Shown piece after piece: positions 8,490 to 17,056 of a stretch of DNA of 64,000 nucleotides. Numbering within the stretch: the first letter of the stretch is position 1; every line of letters begins with the position of its first letter. The DNA is taken from NCBI RefSeq assembly GCF_014652235.1, contig NZ_BMYK01000007.1, positions 62,001-126,000 on the forward strand, written 5' to 3'. A program made the translations under genes and the position numbers. The stretch is from Pseudorhodoferax aquiterrae. GTDB taxonomy: Bacteria; Pseudomonadota; Gammaproteobacteria; Burkholderiales; Burkholderiaceae_C. Below the pieces are notes generated by a model. That model was not told the origin of the DNA. It ran no database searches and saw only the letters and a list, made by a program, of their open reading frames with translations.

Positions 8490-9476
8490 ATGCACCGTTG
8501 GCTCACCCGCTGGGCGCCGCTGGCGATCGCCGCATGCGGCGCGCTGCTGCCACCGGCTCCGGCCGCCGCGGCCGAGGGCTATCCCGACAAGCCCGTCACG
8601 CTGGTGGTGCCGACCGCCCCGGCCGGCGGCACCGACACCATCGCGCGCGTGATGGCCGACGCGCTGGGCCGGCGGCTGGGCCAGAGCTTCGTGGTCGACA
8701 ACCGGCCCGGCGCCAACGGCATCCTGGGCGTGGAGGCCGGCGCGCGGGCCGCGCCCGACGGCTACCGGTTGCTGTTCACCTACGCGGCCTCGGTGGCCGT
8801 CAACCCCAGCCTGTACCGCAAGCTGCCGTTCGACCCGCAGAAGGACCTGGTGCCCATCGCCCAGGTCGGGCGCGGCGGCAACCTGTTGCTGGTGCGCAAG
8901 GACCTGCCGGTCAGGACGCTGCAGGAGTTCGTGGACTACGCGAAGGCGCGGCCCGACAAGCTCAGCTACTGCTCCTGGGGCGCGGGCTCGGGCGGGCACC
9001 TGGCGATGGAAAGCCTCAAGAAGCAGGCCGGCATCGTGATGGTCCACGTGCCCTACAAGGGCAGCAGTCCCTGCGTGAACGACCTGATGGGCGGGCAGGT
9101 GGACGCGGCCTTCGCTGACACCTCGTCCACGGTGGAGATCGTGCGCGCGGGCCGCCTGAAGGCGCTGGCCAACAGCGGCCCCTCGCGCCTGCCCATGCTG
9201 CCGGATGTGCCGACCATGACGGAGGCCGGCTTTCCGTTCCGCAACTACGCCTGGTATGGCCTCTTCGCGCCGGCGAAGACGCCGCCCGCGGTCGTGGCCA
9301 AGCTCAACGCGGCCGTGAACGCGGCGCTGCAGGAGCCCGCCGTGGTCCAGCGCCTGCGCGAGCTGAACTTCACCGACCTACCGCAGACCACGCCCGAGCA
9401 GTTCGCCGCCACCATCGCGCAGGACCTGCGCGACTGGGCTGCGCTGGTCAAGTCCATCGGCCTGCAGCTGGAATGA
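8490..9476 (+). CDS. Bug-family tripartite tricarboxylate transporter receptor
   Basis: Periplasmic carboxylate receptor. With the start at ATG 8490 it has 328 residues: signal peptide to about residue 29 (LAIAACGALLPPAPAAAA), then YPDKPVTLVVPTAPAGGTDT, PFDPQKDLVPIAQVG, HVPYKGSSPCVNDLMGGQVD and a C-terminal helix. ATG 8490 is preferred because AGGAGA lies correctly upstream; an in-frame ATG at 8463 overlapping the previous stop would add nine residues. It ends the DUF1254/alkylsulfatase-like run, three bases before the convergent vanB stop. No TctA/TctB partner is present. Two such receptors bracket this catabolic cluster (3240 and here), so it may scavenge the cluster's substrate or product. 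Confidence 0.92.
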   Translation: MHRWLTRWAPLAIAACGALLPPAPAAAAEGYPDKPVTLVVPTAPAGGTDTIARVMADALGRRLGQSFVVDNRPGANGILGVEAGARAAPDGYRLLFTYAASVAVNPSLYRKLPFDPQKDLVPIAQVGRGGNLLLVRKDLPVRTLQEFVDYAKARPDKLSYCSWGAGSGGHLAMESLKKQAGIVMVHVPYKGSSPCVNDLMGGQVDAAFADTSSTVEIVRAGRLKALANSGPSRLPMLPDVPTMTEAGFPFRNYAWYGLFAPAKTPPAVVAKLNAAVNAALQEPAVVQRLRELNFTDLPQTTPEQFAATIAQDLRDWAALVKSIGLQLE

Positions 9477-9479
9477 GGG

Positions 9480-10436
9480 CTACAGATCCAGCACCAGCAC
9501 TGCGCTCTTGGCGCGCGAGCAGCAAGGCGTGAACTGGTCGTTCGCGGCCTTCTCGGCGTCGGTGAAGTACAGGTCGCGGTGCTCGCACTCACCCTCGAGC
9601 ACGCGCGTGACGCAGGTCCCGCAGACGCCTTGCTCGCAGGAGGTCATGATCTCGATGCCGTGCGCAAGCAGGGCCTGCACCACGCTCTGGTCCTTGGCCA
9701 CGGTGACGCTCTGGCCGCTGCTGGCGATGCGCACGGTGAAGCTGCCGTCGCCGCTGGTGTCCTGCGGCGCGGCACCGAAGTACTCGAGGTGGACGTTGGC
9801 CTGGTCCCAGCCCTGGGCCTTGGCCGTGCCGACCACATGGTCGATGAAGCCGGCCGGGCCGCAGACGTAGACATGGGTGCCGGCCGCGGGCGTGGCCAGC
9901 AAGCGCGCGGCATCGAGCTTCTGCGCGGCATCGCCGTCGTCGAAGTGGAAGTGCACGCGCTGCGCCCAGGGCGCGGCGGCGATCTCGGCGCGGAAGGCCG
10001 TGCGCTCGGCCGAACGCGCGCAGTAGTGCAGTTCGAAATCGGCGGAGAGCGTCGCCAGGCGCTGTGCCATGCACAGCAGCGGCGTCACGCCGATGCCGCC
10101 GGCCAGCAGCAGCGTGCGCTCGGCGCGCACCAGCGGGAAGTGGTTGCGCGGCGTGCTGATGGTCAGCACGTCGCCTTCCTGCACCTGCGCGTGCATGCCT
10201 TGCGAGCCGCCGCGCGAGGCCGCGTCGCGCAGCACGGCGATGCGGTAGCGGTGCGACTCCTGGTCGTCGTTGCACAGCGAGTACTGTCGCGTCAGGCCGC
10301 CGGGGATCTGCACGTCGATGTGCGAGCCCGCGCTGAAGGCCGGCAGCGGGCCGCCGTCCACGCGCGCGAGTTCGAAGCTGGCGATGTCCTGCGCCTCCTG
10401 CGTCTTGCGCAGGACCTTGACGGTGAGCTGGTCCAT
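9480..10436 (-). CDS. vanB: Vanillate O-demethylase reductase subunit
   Basis: Electron-transfer component of vanillate O-demethylase, passing electrons from NADH through flavin and a [2Fe-2S] centre to the VanA oxygenase in the cytoplasm. The 318 residues follow the phthalate dioxygenase reductase order: flavin domain (RQYSLCN, about 50-56), NAD domain (GGIGVTPLLCMAQRL, about 113-127; YVCGPAGF) and a C-terminal plant-type ferredoxin domain with the cluster cysteines in CEQGVCGTC and QFTPCC. It begins one base after vanA ends, on the same strand, so the pair is an operon transcribed from the vanA-vanR intergenic region. The family also serves other Rieske oxygenases, but the VanA next to it is specific enough for the name. 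Confidence 0.9.
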   Translation of the reverse strand: MDQLTVKVLRKTQEAQDIASFELARVDGGPLPAFSAGSHIDVQIPGGLTRQYSLCNDDQESHRYRIAVLRDAASRGGSQGMHAQVQEGDVLTISTPRNHFPLVRAERTLLLAGGIGVTPLLCMAQRLATLSADFELHYCARSAERTAFRAEIAAAPWAQRVHFHFDDGDAAQKLDAARLLATPAAGTHVYVCGPAGFIDHVVGTAKAQGWDQANVHLEYFGAAPQDTSGDGSFTVRIASSGQSVTVAKDQSVVQALLAHGIEIMTSCEQGVCGTCVTRVLEGECEHRDLYFTDAEKAANDQFTPCCSRAKSAVLVLDL

Positions 10437-10437
10437 C

Positions 10438-11493
10438 TCAGGCCGCCTGCTTCTCGGGCGTGGCGGCCGTCTGCTCGGCCGCGATCATCTTGTCGAGCAG
10501 CTTGCGCGACTGCACGCCGCCCGCGTCGATGTTGAGCATCAGCAGCCGGCGCCCGGGGTGCAGCAGCATGTTGGCCTGCTGCGCTTCGAGCACGGCCATG
10601 TCCTCGGCGAAGACCTTGGCCTGGCCTTCGCGGATCTGCGCCGTGAGCGCCTTGTCCTTGACGTTGAAGTTGCGCGCCATGCCCCAGAAGTACCAGTGCG
10701 AGGTCTCGGTCTCGGGCGTGATGAAGTCCACCACGATGCTGTAGACCTTCTGGTCCGCTGGCGCGTGGTAGCCGCCCTGGCCGGCCAGTGCCACGCCGAC
10801 CTCGATCATGATGTGGCTGGGGGGCGTGAAGCGGCAGACCTGCCAGCGGTCCACGGGCTGGTCGTCGGGCAGGTGGTTGCCGCGCAGGTTGGCGCGCCAG
10901 AAGGGGGGGGCCATCACCTTGTCCATGAAGCGGCTCGTGACGACCTGGCCGTTCTCCACCTTGGTGGTGACCGGCGTCTCGTCGATCTCCTTCTGGCCGA
11001 TGCTGGTGGCGTGCACGTAGGTCTCGTGCGTGAGGTCCATCAGGTTGTCGATCATGAGCCGGTAGTCGGCCTGGATGTGGTACAGCCCGCCGCCATAGGC
11101 CCAGTCGGGGTTCTCGGCCCATTCCAGGTGGTGGATGGCGGCCGGGTCGGCCAGCGCCGCGTCGCCGGGCCAGACCCAGATGAAGCCGTAGCGCTCGACC
11201 ACCGGGAAGGCGCGGATCTTGGGAAAGCCCGCCGTGCGCTGGCCCGGCATGGAGACGGTCTTGCCATCGCAGCCCATCACCAGGCCGTGGTAGCCGCAGA
11301 CCAGCTGGCCTTCGCAGACGCTGCCCAGCGAGAGCCGGGCGCCGCGGTGCGGGCAGAAATCCTCCAGCGCGGCGACCTGGCCGTCGGCACCGCGGTAGAA
11401 CACGATGTGCTCGCCGCAGATCTGGCGGCCCAGGGGTTTTGCGTCGATCTCGTCGGGTGTGCAGGCGACGTACCAGGTGTTGCGCGGGAACAT
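10438..11493 (-). CDS. vanA: Vanillate O-demethylase oxygenase subunit
   Basis: Rieske non-haem iron oxygenase that converts vanillate to protocatechuate and formaldehyde. It has 351 residues, normal for VanA. The Rieske centre is CPHRGA (Cys47, His49) and CGYHGL (Cys66, His69); the mononuclear iron site is in DNLMDLTHETYVHATSIGQ (about 149-167). The whole chain reads like Pseudomonas VanA, including the start NTWYVACTPDEI, HHLEWAENPDWAYGGGLYHI, CRFTPPSHIMIEVGVA and the tail LNIDAGGVQSRKLLDKMIA. It is transcribed divergently from a GntR regulator, as is common for vanAB-vanR. Its product enters the ligAB/C/I/J/K pathway encoded at 22394-28500, so both halves of the route are in this window. 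Confidence 0.93.
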   Translation of the reverse strand: MFPRNTWYVACTPDEIDAKPLGRQICGEHIVFYRGADGQVAALEDFCPHRGARLSLGSVCEGQLVCGYHGLVMGCDGKTVSMPGQRTAGFPKIRAFPVVERYGFIWVWPGDAALADPAAIHHLEWAENPDWAYGGGLYHIQADYRLMIDNLMDLTHETYVHATSIGQKEIDETPVTTKVENGQVVTSRFMDKVMAPPFWRANLRGNHLPDDQPVDRWQVCRFTPPSHIMIEVGVALAGQGGYHAPADQKVYSIVVDFITPETETSHWYFWGMARNFNVKDKALTAQIREGQAKVFAEDMAVLEAQQANMLLHPGRRLLMLNIDAGGVQSRKLLDKMIAAEQTAATPEKQAA

Positions 11494-11529
11494 GCGGTCT
11501 CCGTGGGTGGCAAATAATTAGGGTTCCAA

Positions 11530-11601
11530 TGTATACCGATTTCTGGGAAATAGGGTAAGAATGGCTGAATTGGAGAGAAATACTCGGATGAATGTATACA
11601 T
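11530..11601. promoter_or_regulatory. Putative VanR operators and vanA promoter
   Basis: Two copies of AATGTATAC lie between and around the vanA and vanR starts, at 11528-11536 and 11591-11599; the second is part of a perfect 10-bp palindrome, ATGTATACAT (11592-11601). Their GTATAC centres are 63 bp apart, about six helical turns. On the minus strand the first site overlaps a possible vanA -10 (TATACA), with TTACCC 17 bp upstream of it. The second lies just inside or after the vanR start. This arrangement fits a GntR dimer pair repressing both genes. Confidence 0.5.
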
Positions 11602-12430
11602 CGACACGGATGATCGCGAAGGCGCAGACCAGGGTGGTTCGCAGTCGCTGCGCGCCCAGCGGCAGCTGCGCGAGCTGATCCTGGCGGGCGAGCTGGCACC
11701 TGGGGCGCGCATCGCCGAGGTGGCGCTGGTCGAGCGTGTCGGTGTCTCGCGCACGCCGATCCGCGCCGCGTTGCTGCGGCTCGAGCAGGAGGGCTTGCTG
11801 CAGGCCTTGTCGGGCGGCGGCTATGCGGTCCGTGTGTTTTCCGAGCGCGAGGTGGCCGATGCCATCGAGCTGCGCGGCACGCTGGAAGGCTTGTCGGCCC
11901 GGCTGGCGGCCGAGCGCGGCGCGCCGCCCGAGGCGCTGGCGCAGGCCGGCGCGGCCCTGGACACCATCGACGCGGTGCTGCGCCACAGTGCACTCGACGA
12001 TGCGCAGTGGCAGGACTACGTGGCGGCCAACGAGCTGTTCCACCACGTGTTGCACGGTATGTCCGGCAGCGCGGTGCTGGCGCGCGAGCTCGAGCGCGTG
12101 GTGCGGCTGCCGTTCGCCTCGCCTTCGGCCTTCGTCGTGCAGCAGGCCCATGCGCCGCAGGCGCGCGACATGCTGATCGTGGCGCAGGACCAGCACCGCC
12201 AGGTGCTGGACGCCATCGCGCGGCGCGAGGGCGCGCGCGCCGAGGCCATCCTGCGCGAGCACGCGCGCATCGCCCAGCGCAACCTGCGCGAGGCCATGGC
12301 CGCACCGCTGCCGGGCCGCGCGCCGGGCGTGCGGCTGGTCGTGCCCGAGGCCGCGCTGCCCGATCCCGTCGCCGAGCCACCCGCGCCACGCCGCCGCGGC
12401 CGGCCGCGTAAAGACGCCGCCACGGGGTGA
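11561..12430 (+). CDS. vanR: GntR/FadR-type regulator, probable vanillate repressor
   Basis: DNA-binding regulator with an N-terminal winged helix (about 28-95, LRAQRQLRELILAGELAPG, SRTPIRAALLRLEQEGLL) and an all-helical FCD-type effector domain (about 100-245, ELRGTLEGLSARLAAERG, ELFHHVLHGMSG, HRQVLDAIARREG). It has 289 residues from ATG 11561; ATG 11588 (MNVYIDTDD), behind GGAGAG, is an equally reasonable start. Divergent placement from vanA suggests it is the vanillate-responsive repressor VanR. Oddly, the C-terminus carries a Pro/Arg tail ending RRRGRPRK, an AT-hook-like GRP motif not normal for FadR proteins. It could instead control the livKHMGF-like operon immediately downstream, or both. 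Confidence 0.8.
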   Translation: MAELERNTRMNVYIDTDDREGADQGGSQSLRAQRQLRELILAGELAPGARIAEVALVERVGVSRTPIRAALLRLEQEGLLQALSGGGYAVRVFSEREVADAIELRGTLEGLSARLAAERGAPPEALAQAGAALDTIDAVLRHSALDDAQWQDYVAANELFHHVLHGMSGSAVLARELERVVRLPFASPSAFVVQQAHAPQARDMLIVAQDQHRQVLDAIARREGARAEAILREHARIAQRNLREAMAAPLPGRAPGVRLVVPEAALPDPVAEPPAPRRRGRPRKDAATG

Positions 12431-12501
12431 AGCTCACGCACAATGCGCGACCGAAAGCGACGACAAACCCGTTCGATTACTAGACCAATGAAGGAGATGA
12501 C

Positions 12502-13683
12502 ATGCAAGCACCCACGACCCGCCGGACGGCGCTGACCCTGGCCGCGGCCGCACTGGCCGGCCTGGCCGCCCCGGCCATGGCCCAGGACAACGTGTTCAAG
12601 ATCGGCCTGATCCTGCCCATGACCGGGCAGCAGGCCACGACGGGCCGGCAGATCGAGGCGGCCGCGCGGCTGTACATGGCGCAGAACGGCGACACCGTGG
12701 CCGGCAAGAAGGTGCAGCTCATCGTCAAGGACGACACCAGCCTGCCCGACCAGACGCGCCGGCTCGCGCAGGAGTTGATCGTCAACGACAAGGTCAACGT
12801 GCTGGCCGGCATGGGCATCACGCCCTCGGCCATGGCCGTGGCGCCGCTGGCCACGCAGAGCAAGACGCCGCTCGTGGTGATGGCGGCAGCCACCTCCAGC
12901 ATCACCGAGGCCTCGCCCTACGTGGTGCGTACCAGCTTCACGCTGCCGCAGGCCTCGGTCGCGCTGGCCGACTGGGCGCCGAAGAACAACATCAAGACCG
13001 TGGTGTCGCTGGTCTCGGACTACGGCCCGGGCATCGACGCCGAGAAGTTCTTCAACGCGCGCATGGTCAACAACGGCGGCAAGGTCGTCGAGGCGCTGCG
13101 CGTGCCCATGCGCAACCCCGACTTCGCGCCCTTCCTGCAGAAGGTGCGCGACCTGAAACCGGACGCGCTGTTCGTGTTCGTGCCCTCGGGCGCGGGCGCG
13201 GCCGTCATGAAGCAGTTCACCGAGCGCGGCATGGACAAGGCCGGCATCAAGCTGATCGGCACCGGCGACGTGACCGACGACGACCAATTGAACGACATGG
13301 GGGACAGCGTGCTGGGCGTGGTGACTTCCCACCACTACTCGGCCGCGCACCCGTCCGAGCTCAACAAGAAGTTCGTCGACGCCTTCCAGAAGGCCAACAA
13401 GAACCTGCGGCCCAACTTCATGGCCGTGGGTGGTTACGACGGCATGCGCGTGATCTACGAGGCGCTCAAGACGACCAAGGGCGCCGGTGGCGGCGATGCA
13501 CTGCTGGCCGCCATGAAGGGCCAGATCTTCGAGAGCCCGCGCGGCAAGATCTACATCGACGCGCAGACGCGCGACGTGGTGCAGGACATCTACCTGCGCA
13601 AGGTCGAGAAGAAGGACGGGCAACTGTTCAACGTGGAGTTCGACGTCATCAAGGACGTCAAGGACCCCGGCAAGAGCAAGTAA
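12502..13683 (+). CDS. ABC transporter periplasmic receptor, LivK-like
   Basis: Type I periplasmic binding protein of the branched-chain amino acid (HAAT) family, first gene of a complete five-gene importer. It has 393 residues with a signal peptide to about Ala28 that contains Arg-Arg near the start (TRRTALTLAAAAL), then FKIGLILPMTGQQATTGRQI, ARLYMAQNGDTVAGKKVQLI, a hinge near VSLVSDYGPG and YDGMRVIYEAL. ATG at 12502 follows AAGGAG. In Burkholderiales such receptors often bind aromatic acids or other carboxylates rather than leucine. Here it lies between vanABR and, further on, the protocatechuate cleavage operon, which suggests but does not prove an aromatic ligand. Confidence 0.9.
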   Translation: MQAPTTRRTALTLAAAALAGLAAPAMAQDNVFKIGLILPMTGQQATTGRQIEAAARLYMAQNGDTVAGKKVQLIVKDDTSLPDQTRRLAQELIVNDKVNVLAGMGITPSAMAVAPLATQSKTPLVVMAAATSSITEASPYVVRTSFTLPQASVALADWAPKNNIKTVVSLVSDYGPGIDAEKFFNARMVNNGGKVVEALRVPMRNPDFAPFLQKVRDLKPDALFVFVPSGAGAAVMKQFTERGMDKAGIKLIGTGDVTDDDQLNDMGDSVLGVVTSHHYSAAHPSELNKKFVDAFQKANKNLRPNFMAVGGYDGMRVIYEALKTTKGAGGGDALLAAMKGQIFESPRGKIYIDAQTRDVVQDIYLRKVEKKDGQLFNVEFDVIKDVKDPGKSK

Positions 13684-13734
13684 GCCGCCCCTGGGCGCAC
13701 GGGCGGCGGCCTGCCGCCCCTTTCCTCGCACTCC

Positions 13735-14607
13735 ATGCTGACCATCCTTTTCGACGGCATCGCCTACGGCATGCTGCTGTTCATCCTGGCCGTGGGCCTG
13801 GCCGTGACCATGGGGCTGATGAACTTCATCAACCTCGCGCACGGCGCCTTCGCCATGGTGGGGGGCTACACCACGGTGCTGCTGATGCAGCGCGCCGGCT
13901 GGCCCTTCCTGGCCTGTCTGCCGCTGGCCTTCCTCGTGCCCGCGCTGCTGGGCGCGGTGCTGGAACGCACGCTGTACCGGCCGCTGTACCAGCGCCCGCA
14001 CCTGGACCAGGTGCTGTTCTCCATCGGCCTGACTTTCATGGCCGTGGCGGCGGTGGATTACTTCATCGGCTCCACGCAGCAGATCATGCAGCTGCCCGAA
14101 TGGCTCAAGGGCCGCAGCGAGTTCGGCAGCGGTGCCTTCGCGCTGGGCATGGGCCACTACCGGCTGTTCATCATCGTGGTCTGCGCGCTGCTCACGCTGG
14201 CGCTGCAGTACGTGCTCTCGTCCACCCGCTTCGGCAGCCGGCTGCGCGCCAGCGTGGACGACCAGCGCGTGGCGGCGGGCCTGGGCATCAACGTCAACGT
14301 GGTGTTCCTCGCCACCTTCGCGGTGGGCTCGGGCCTGGCCGGCCTGGGCGGCGCGCTCGGCGCCGAGGTGCTGGGGCTGGACCCGCAGTTCCCGCTCAAG
14401 TTCATGGTGTACTTTTTGATCGTCGTGGCCGTGGGCGGCACGGCCTCGATCACGGGGCCGCTGCTGGCCGCGCTGCTGCTGGGCGTGGCCGACGTGGCGG
14501 GCAAGTACTACATCCCCAAGATGGGGGCCTTCATCGTCTACAGCCTCATGATCGCGATCCTGATCTGGCGGCCGCAGGGACTCTTTGTCAGGAAGGGTGC
14601 CAAGTGA
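13735..14607 (+). CDS. ABC transporter permease, LivH-like
   Basis: Inner-membrane permease of the HAAT-type importer. The 290 residues form about eight hydrophobic segments, with the LivH hallmarks GLMNFINLAHGAFAMVGGY (about 26-44) near the start, DDQRVAAGLGINVNVVF in the cytoplasmic coupling loop (about 178-194) and GGTASITGPLLAALLLG near the end. It would pair with the LivM-like protein whose start overlaps its stop by one base. Fifty-one bases separate it from the receptor gene, containing no promoter I can recognise, so one transcript is likely. Confidence 0.92.
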   Translation: MLTILFDGIAYGMLLFILAVGLAVTMGLMNFINLAHGAFAMVGGYTTVLLMQRAGWPFLACLPLAFLVPALLGAVLERTLYRPLYQRPHLDQVLFSIGLTFMAVAAVDYFIGSTQQIMQLPEWLKGRSEFGSGAFALGMGHYRLFIIVVCALLTLALQYVLSSTRFGSRLRASVDDQRVAAGLGINVNVVFLATFAVGSGLAGLGGALGAEVLGLDPQFPLKFMVYFLIVVAVGGTASITGPLLAALLLGVADVAGKYYIPKMGAFIVYSLMIAILIWRPQGLFVRKGAK

Positions 14608-15572
14608 TGGACACGCGTGCTTCTCTGCTCAACATCAGCCGCATGCGCCCCTGGGAGCCCGTGCTCTGGCTCATCGCCTTCGCCGCACCGCTGCTGCTGC
14701 CCAGCAAGGCGCTGATCGTCAACGAGATCGCCATCGTCGCGCTGTTCGCCGTCTCGCTGGACCTGGTGCTGGGCTACACCGGCATCGTCTCGCTGGGCCA
14801 TGCGGCCTTCTTCGGCATGGGGGCGTATTCGGCCGCGCTGTTCGCCAAGCACGTGATGCCCGACCCGCTCGCCGGCCTGGCCTTCGGCGTGGCCACGGCC
14901 ACGCTGCTCGGCGCCGTGGGCTCGCTGACCGTGGTGCGCGGCACCGACCTCACGCGGCTCATGGTCACCCTGGGGGTGGGCCTTATCATGCTGGAGCTGG
15001 CCAACAAGCTGGACTGGCTGACGGGCGGGGCCGACGGCCTGCAGGGCGTGGTCATCGGCCCGGTGCTGGGGCAGTTCGAGTTCGACCTGTATGGCAAGAC
15101 GGCGGCCTGGTACTCGCTCACGGTGCTGCTCGTGTGCTTCGTGCTGGCGCGCCGGCTCGTGCATTCGCCGCTGGGGGCGAGCTTCAAGGCCATCCGCGAC
15201 AACCGCTTGCGCGCGGGCGCCATCGGCATCCCGGTCACGGCGCGCATCGCCACGGCCTACACCATCGCGGCCGCGCTGGCCGGTGCCTCGGGCGCGCTGC
15301 TGGCGCAGACCACGGGCTTCGCCTCGCTCGACGTGTTCGACTTCCACCGCTCGGCCGACGTGATGCTGGTCCTGATCGTGGGTGGCACGGGCTGGCTCTA
15401 CGGCGGCATCGCCGGCGCCATCGTGTTCAAGATCATGTACGACGTGCTGGCGTCCATCACGCCGCAGTACTGGACCTTCTGGCTGGGGCTGTTCCTCGTG
15501 GTGCTGGTGCAGGTCGGGCGCGACCGGCTGCTCAGGCCCTGGACCTGGTTCGGCAAGCGGGGGAGGGCGTGA
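14607..15572 (+). CDS. ABC transporter permease, LivM-like
   Basis: Second inner-membrane permease of the importer, 321 residues. The start is ATG 14607, sharing the last base of the LivH-like stop. LivM hallmarks are LDLVLGYTGIVSLGHAAFFGMGAY (in two halves, about 52-75), the coupling loop FKAIRDNRLRAGAIGIP (about 194-210) and VGGTGWLYGGIAGAIVF (about 260-276). It has about nine membrane segments and ends with a basic tail, WFGKRGRA. Its stop overlaps the start of the ATPase gene by one base, so translation of all the membrane and ATPase parts is coupled. Confidence 0.92.
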   Translation: MDTRASLLNISRMRPWEPVLWLIAFAAPLLLPSKALIVNEIAIVALFAVSLDLVLGYTGIVSLGHAAFFGMGAYSAALFAKHVMPDPLAGLAFGVATATLLGAVGSLTVVRGTDLTRLMVTLGVGLIMLELANKLDWLTGGADGLQGVVIGPVLGQFEFDLYGKTAAWYSLTVLLVCFVLARRLVHSPLGASFKAIRDNRLRAGAIGIPVTARIATAYTIAAALAGASGALLAQTTGFASLDVFDFHRSADVMLVLIVGGTGWLYGGIAGAIVFKIMYDVLASITPQYWTFWLGLFLVVLVQVGRDRLLRPWTWFGKRGRA

Positions 15573-16336
15573 TGCCGGAGATCGTTCTTTCCGCCGACAA
15601 GCTGGTCAAGCGCTTCGGCGGCATCACGGCCACCAACGACGTGACGCTGCACCTGGAAAAGGGCGCGCGCCACGCCTTGATCGGCCCCAATGGCGCAGGC
15701 AAGACCACGCTGATCAACCTGCTCACGGGCGTGCTGGAGCCATCCGAAGGGCGCATCACCCTGCTGGGCGAGGACATCACGCGGCTCGCGCCGCACGCAC
15801 GCGTGCAGCGCGGCATGGTGCGCACCTTCCAGATCAACCAGCTGTTCCACACCATGACGCCGCTGCAGACGCTGGCCATGGTGGTCTCGCAGCAGCGCGG
15901 CATCGGCGCGCGGTGGTGGCAAAAACTCGGCGCGCAGGCGGGCGTGGCCGAGCGCTGCGCCGAGCTGCTGGCCCAGTTCCACCTAAGCGACGTGCAGGAC
16001 CAGCGCACCGAGCACCTGGCCTACGGCAAGCGCCGGCTGCTGGAGATCGCCATCGCGCTGGCCTGCGAACCACGCGTGCTGCTGCTCGACGAGCCCGTGG
16101 CCGGCGTGCCGCCCGGTGAGCGCGAGGAGCTGCTGCAGACCGTGGCCGCGTTGCCGGCCGACGTGTCGGTGCTGCTGATCGAGCACGACATGGACCTCGT
16201 GTTCGAGTTCGCCAGGCGCATCACGGTGCTGGTCAACGGCACGCTGTTGACCGAGGGCACGCCGGACGAGATCGCGGGTGACCCGCGGGTCAAGGCCGTG
16301 TACCTGGGCCATGGCGAGGAGGCCGCCCATGGCTGA
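15572..16336 (+). CDS. ABC transporter ATPase, LivG-like
   Basis: First cytoplasmic ATPase of the importer, 254 residues. The Walker A motif is GPNGAGKTTL (about 38-47), the Q-loop lies in VRTFQINQLF, and Walker B is VLLLDEPVAGVPPGE with the H-loop at IEHDMDLVF. The signature reads LAYGKRRLLEIAIAL, the usual LivG variation on LSGGQ. It overlaps the LivM-like stop by one base and the LivF-like start by eight bases. It is named by family and order; the transported compound is set by the receptor. Confidence 0.92.
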   Translation: MPEIVLSADKLVKRFGGITATNDVTLHLEKGARHALIGPNGAGKTTLINLLTGVLEPSEGRITLLGEDITRLAPHARVQRGMVRTFQINQLFHTMTPLQTLAMVVSQQRGIGARWWQKLGAQAGVAERCAELLAQFHLSDVQDQRTEHLAYGKRRLLEIAIALACEPRVLLLDEPVAGVPPGEREELLQTVAALPADVSVLLIEHDMDLVFEFARRITVLVNGTLLTEGTPDEIAGDPRVKAVYLGHGEEAAHG

Positions 16337-17048
16337 GCTGTTGCAGATCGAGAACCTCAGCGCCGGCTACGGCGAGGCCGTGGTGCTGAGCGGCGTGAAC
16401 CTGGCGTTGCCCGAAGGCCAGACGCTGGCGCTGCTGGGCCGCAACGGCACGGGCAAGACCACGCTCATGAACACGCTGGCGGGTGCCACGCGCCAGCACG
16501 CGGGCAGCATCCGGCTCGGCGATGCCGTGCTGCACAAGCTGCCGGCCCACGAACGCGCCGCGGCCGGCATCGGCTGGGTGCCGCAGGAGCGCAACATCTT
16601 CAAGTCGCTCACGGTGCACGAGAACCTGACGGCCGTGGCGCGCCCCGGCAGGGCCGGTGCGCCGCAGTGGACGCCCGCGCGCGTGTACGAGATGTTCCCG
16701 CGGCTGGCCGAGCGCAAGGGCAACCTGGGCACGCAGCTGTCGGGCGGCGAACAGCAGATGCTGGCCGTGGGCCGCGCGCTGGTGCTGAACCCGCGCCTGC
16801 TGCTGCTGGACGAGCCGCTCGAAGGCCTGGCGCCCATCATCGTGGAGGAGCTGCTCAAGGCGATCCGCCGCATCACGCGCGAGGAGGGCCTGTCGGCCAT
16901 CATCGTGGAGCAGCATCCGCAGGCCATCCTGGCGATCTCGGACCTGGCGGCCGTGCTGGACCGCGGCAGCGTAGTGCACCGCGGCGGCGCGGCAGAACTG
17001 CGTGGGCAGCCCGCGCTGCTGGACCAGTTGTTGGGTGTGGTGCGTTGA
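16329..17048 (+). CDS. ABC transporter ATPase, LivF-like
   Basis: Second cytoplasmic ATPase, 239 residues, closing the transporter operon. It has Walker A GRNGTGKTTLMNTLAG (about 37-52), the Q-loop in IGWVPQERNIFKSLTV, the signature LSGGEQQMLAVGRAL (about 137-151), Walker B LLLLDEPLEGLAP and the H-loop VEQHPQAILAI. ATG 16329 is chosen over upstream in-frame starts because it begins the conserved MAELLQIENLSAGYGE and overlaps the LivG-like stop. All five parts of an importer are present and in the standard K-H-M-G-F order. Confidence 0.92.
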   Translation: MAELLQIENLSAGYGEAVVLSGVNLALPEGQTLALLGRNGTGKTTLMNTLAGATRQHAGSIRLGDAVLHKLPAHERAAAGIGWVPQERNIFKSLTVHENLTAVARPGRAGAPQWTPARVYEMFPRLAERKGNLGTQLSGGEQQMLAVGRALVLNPRLLLLDEPLEGLAPIIVEELLKAIRRITREEGLSAIIVEQHPQAILAISDLAAVLDRGSVVHRGGAAELRGQPALLDQLLGVVR

Positions 17049-17056
17049 ACCGGGGC

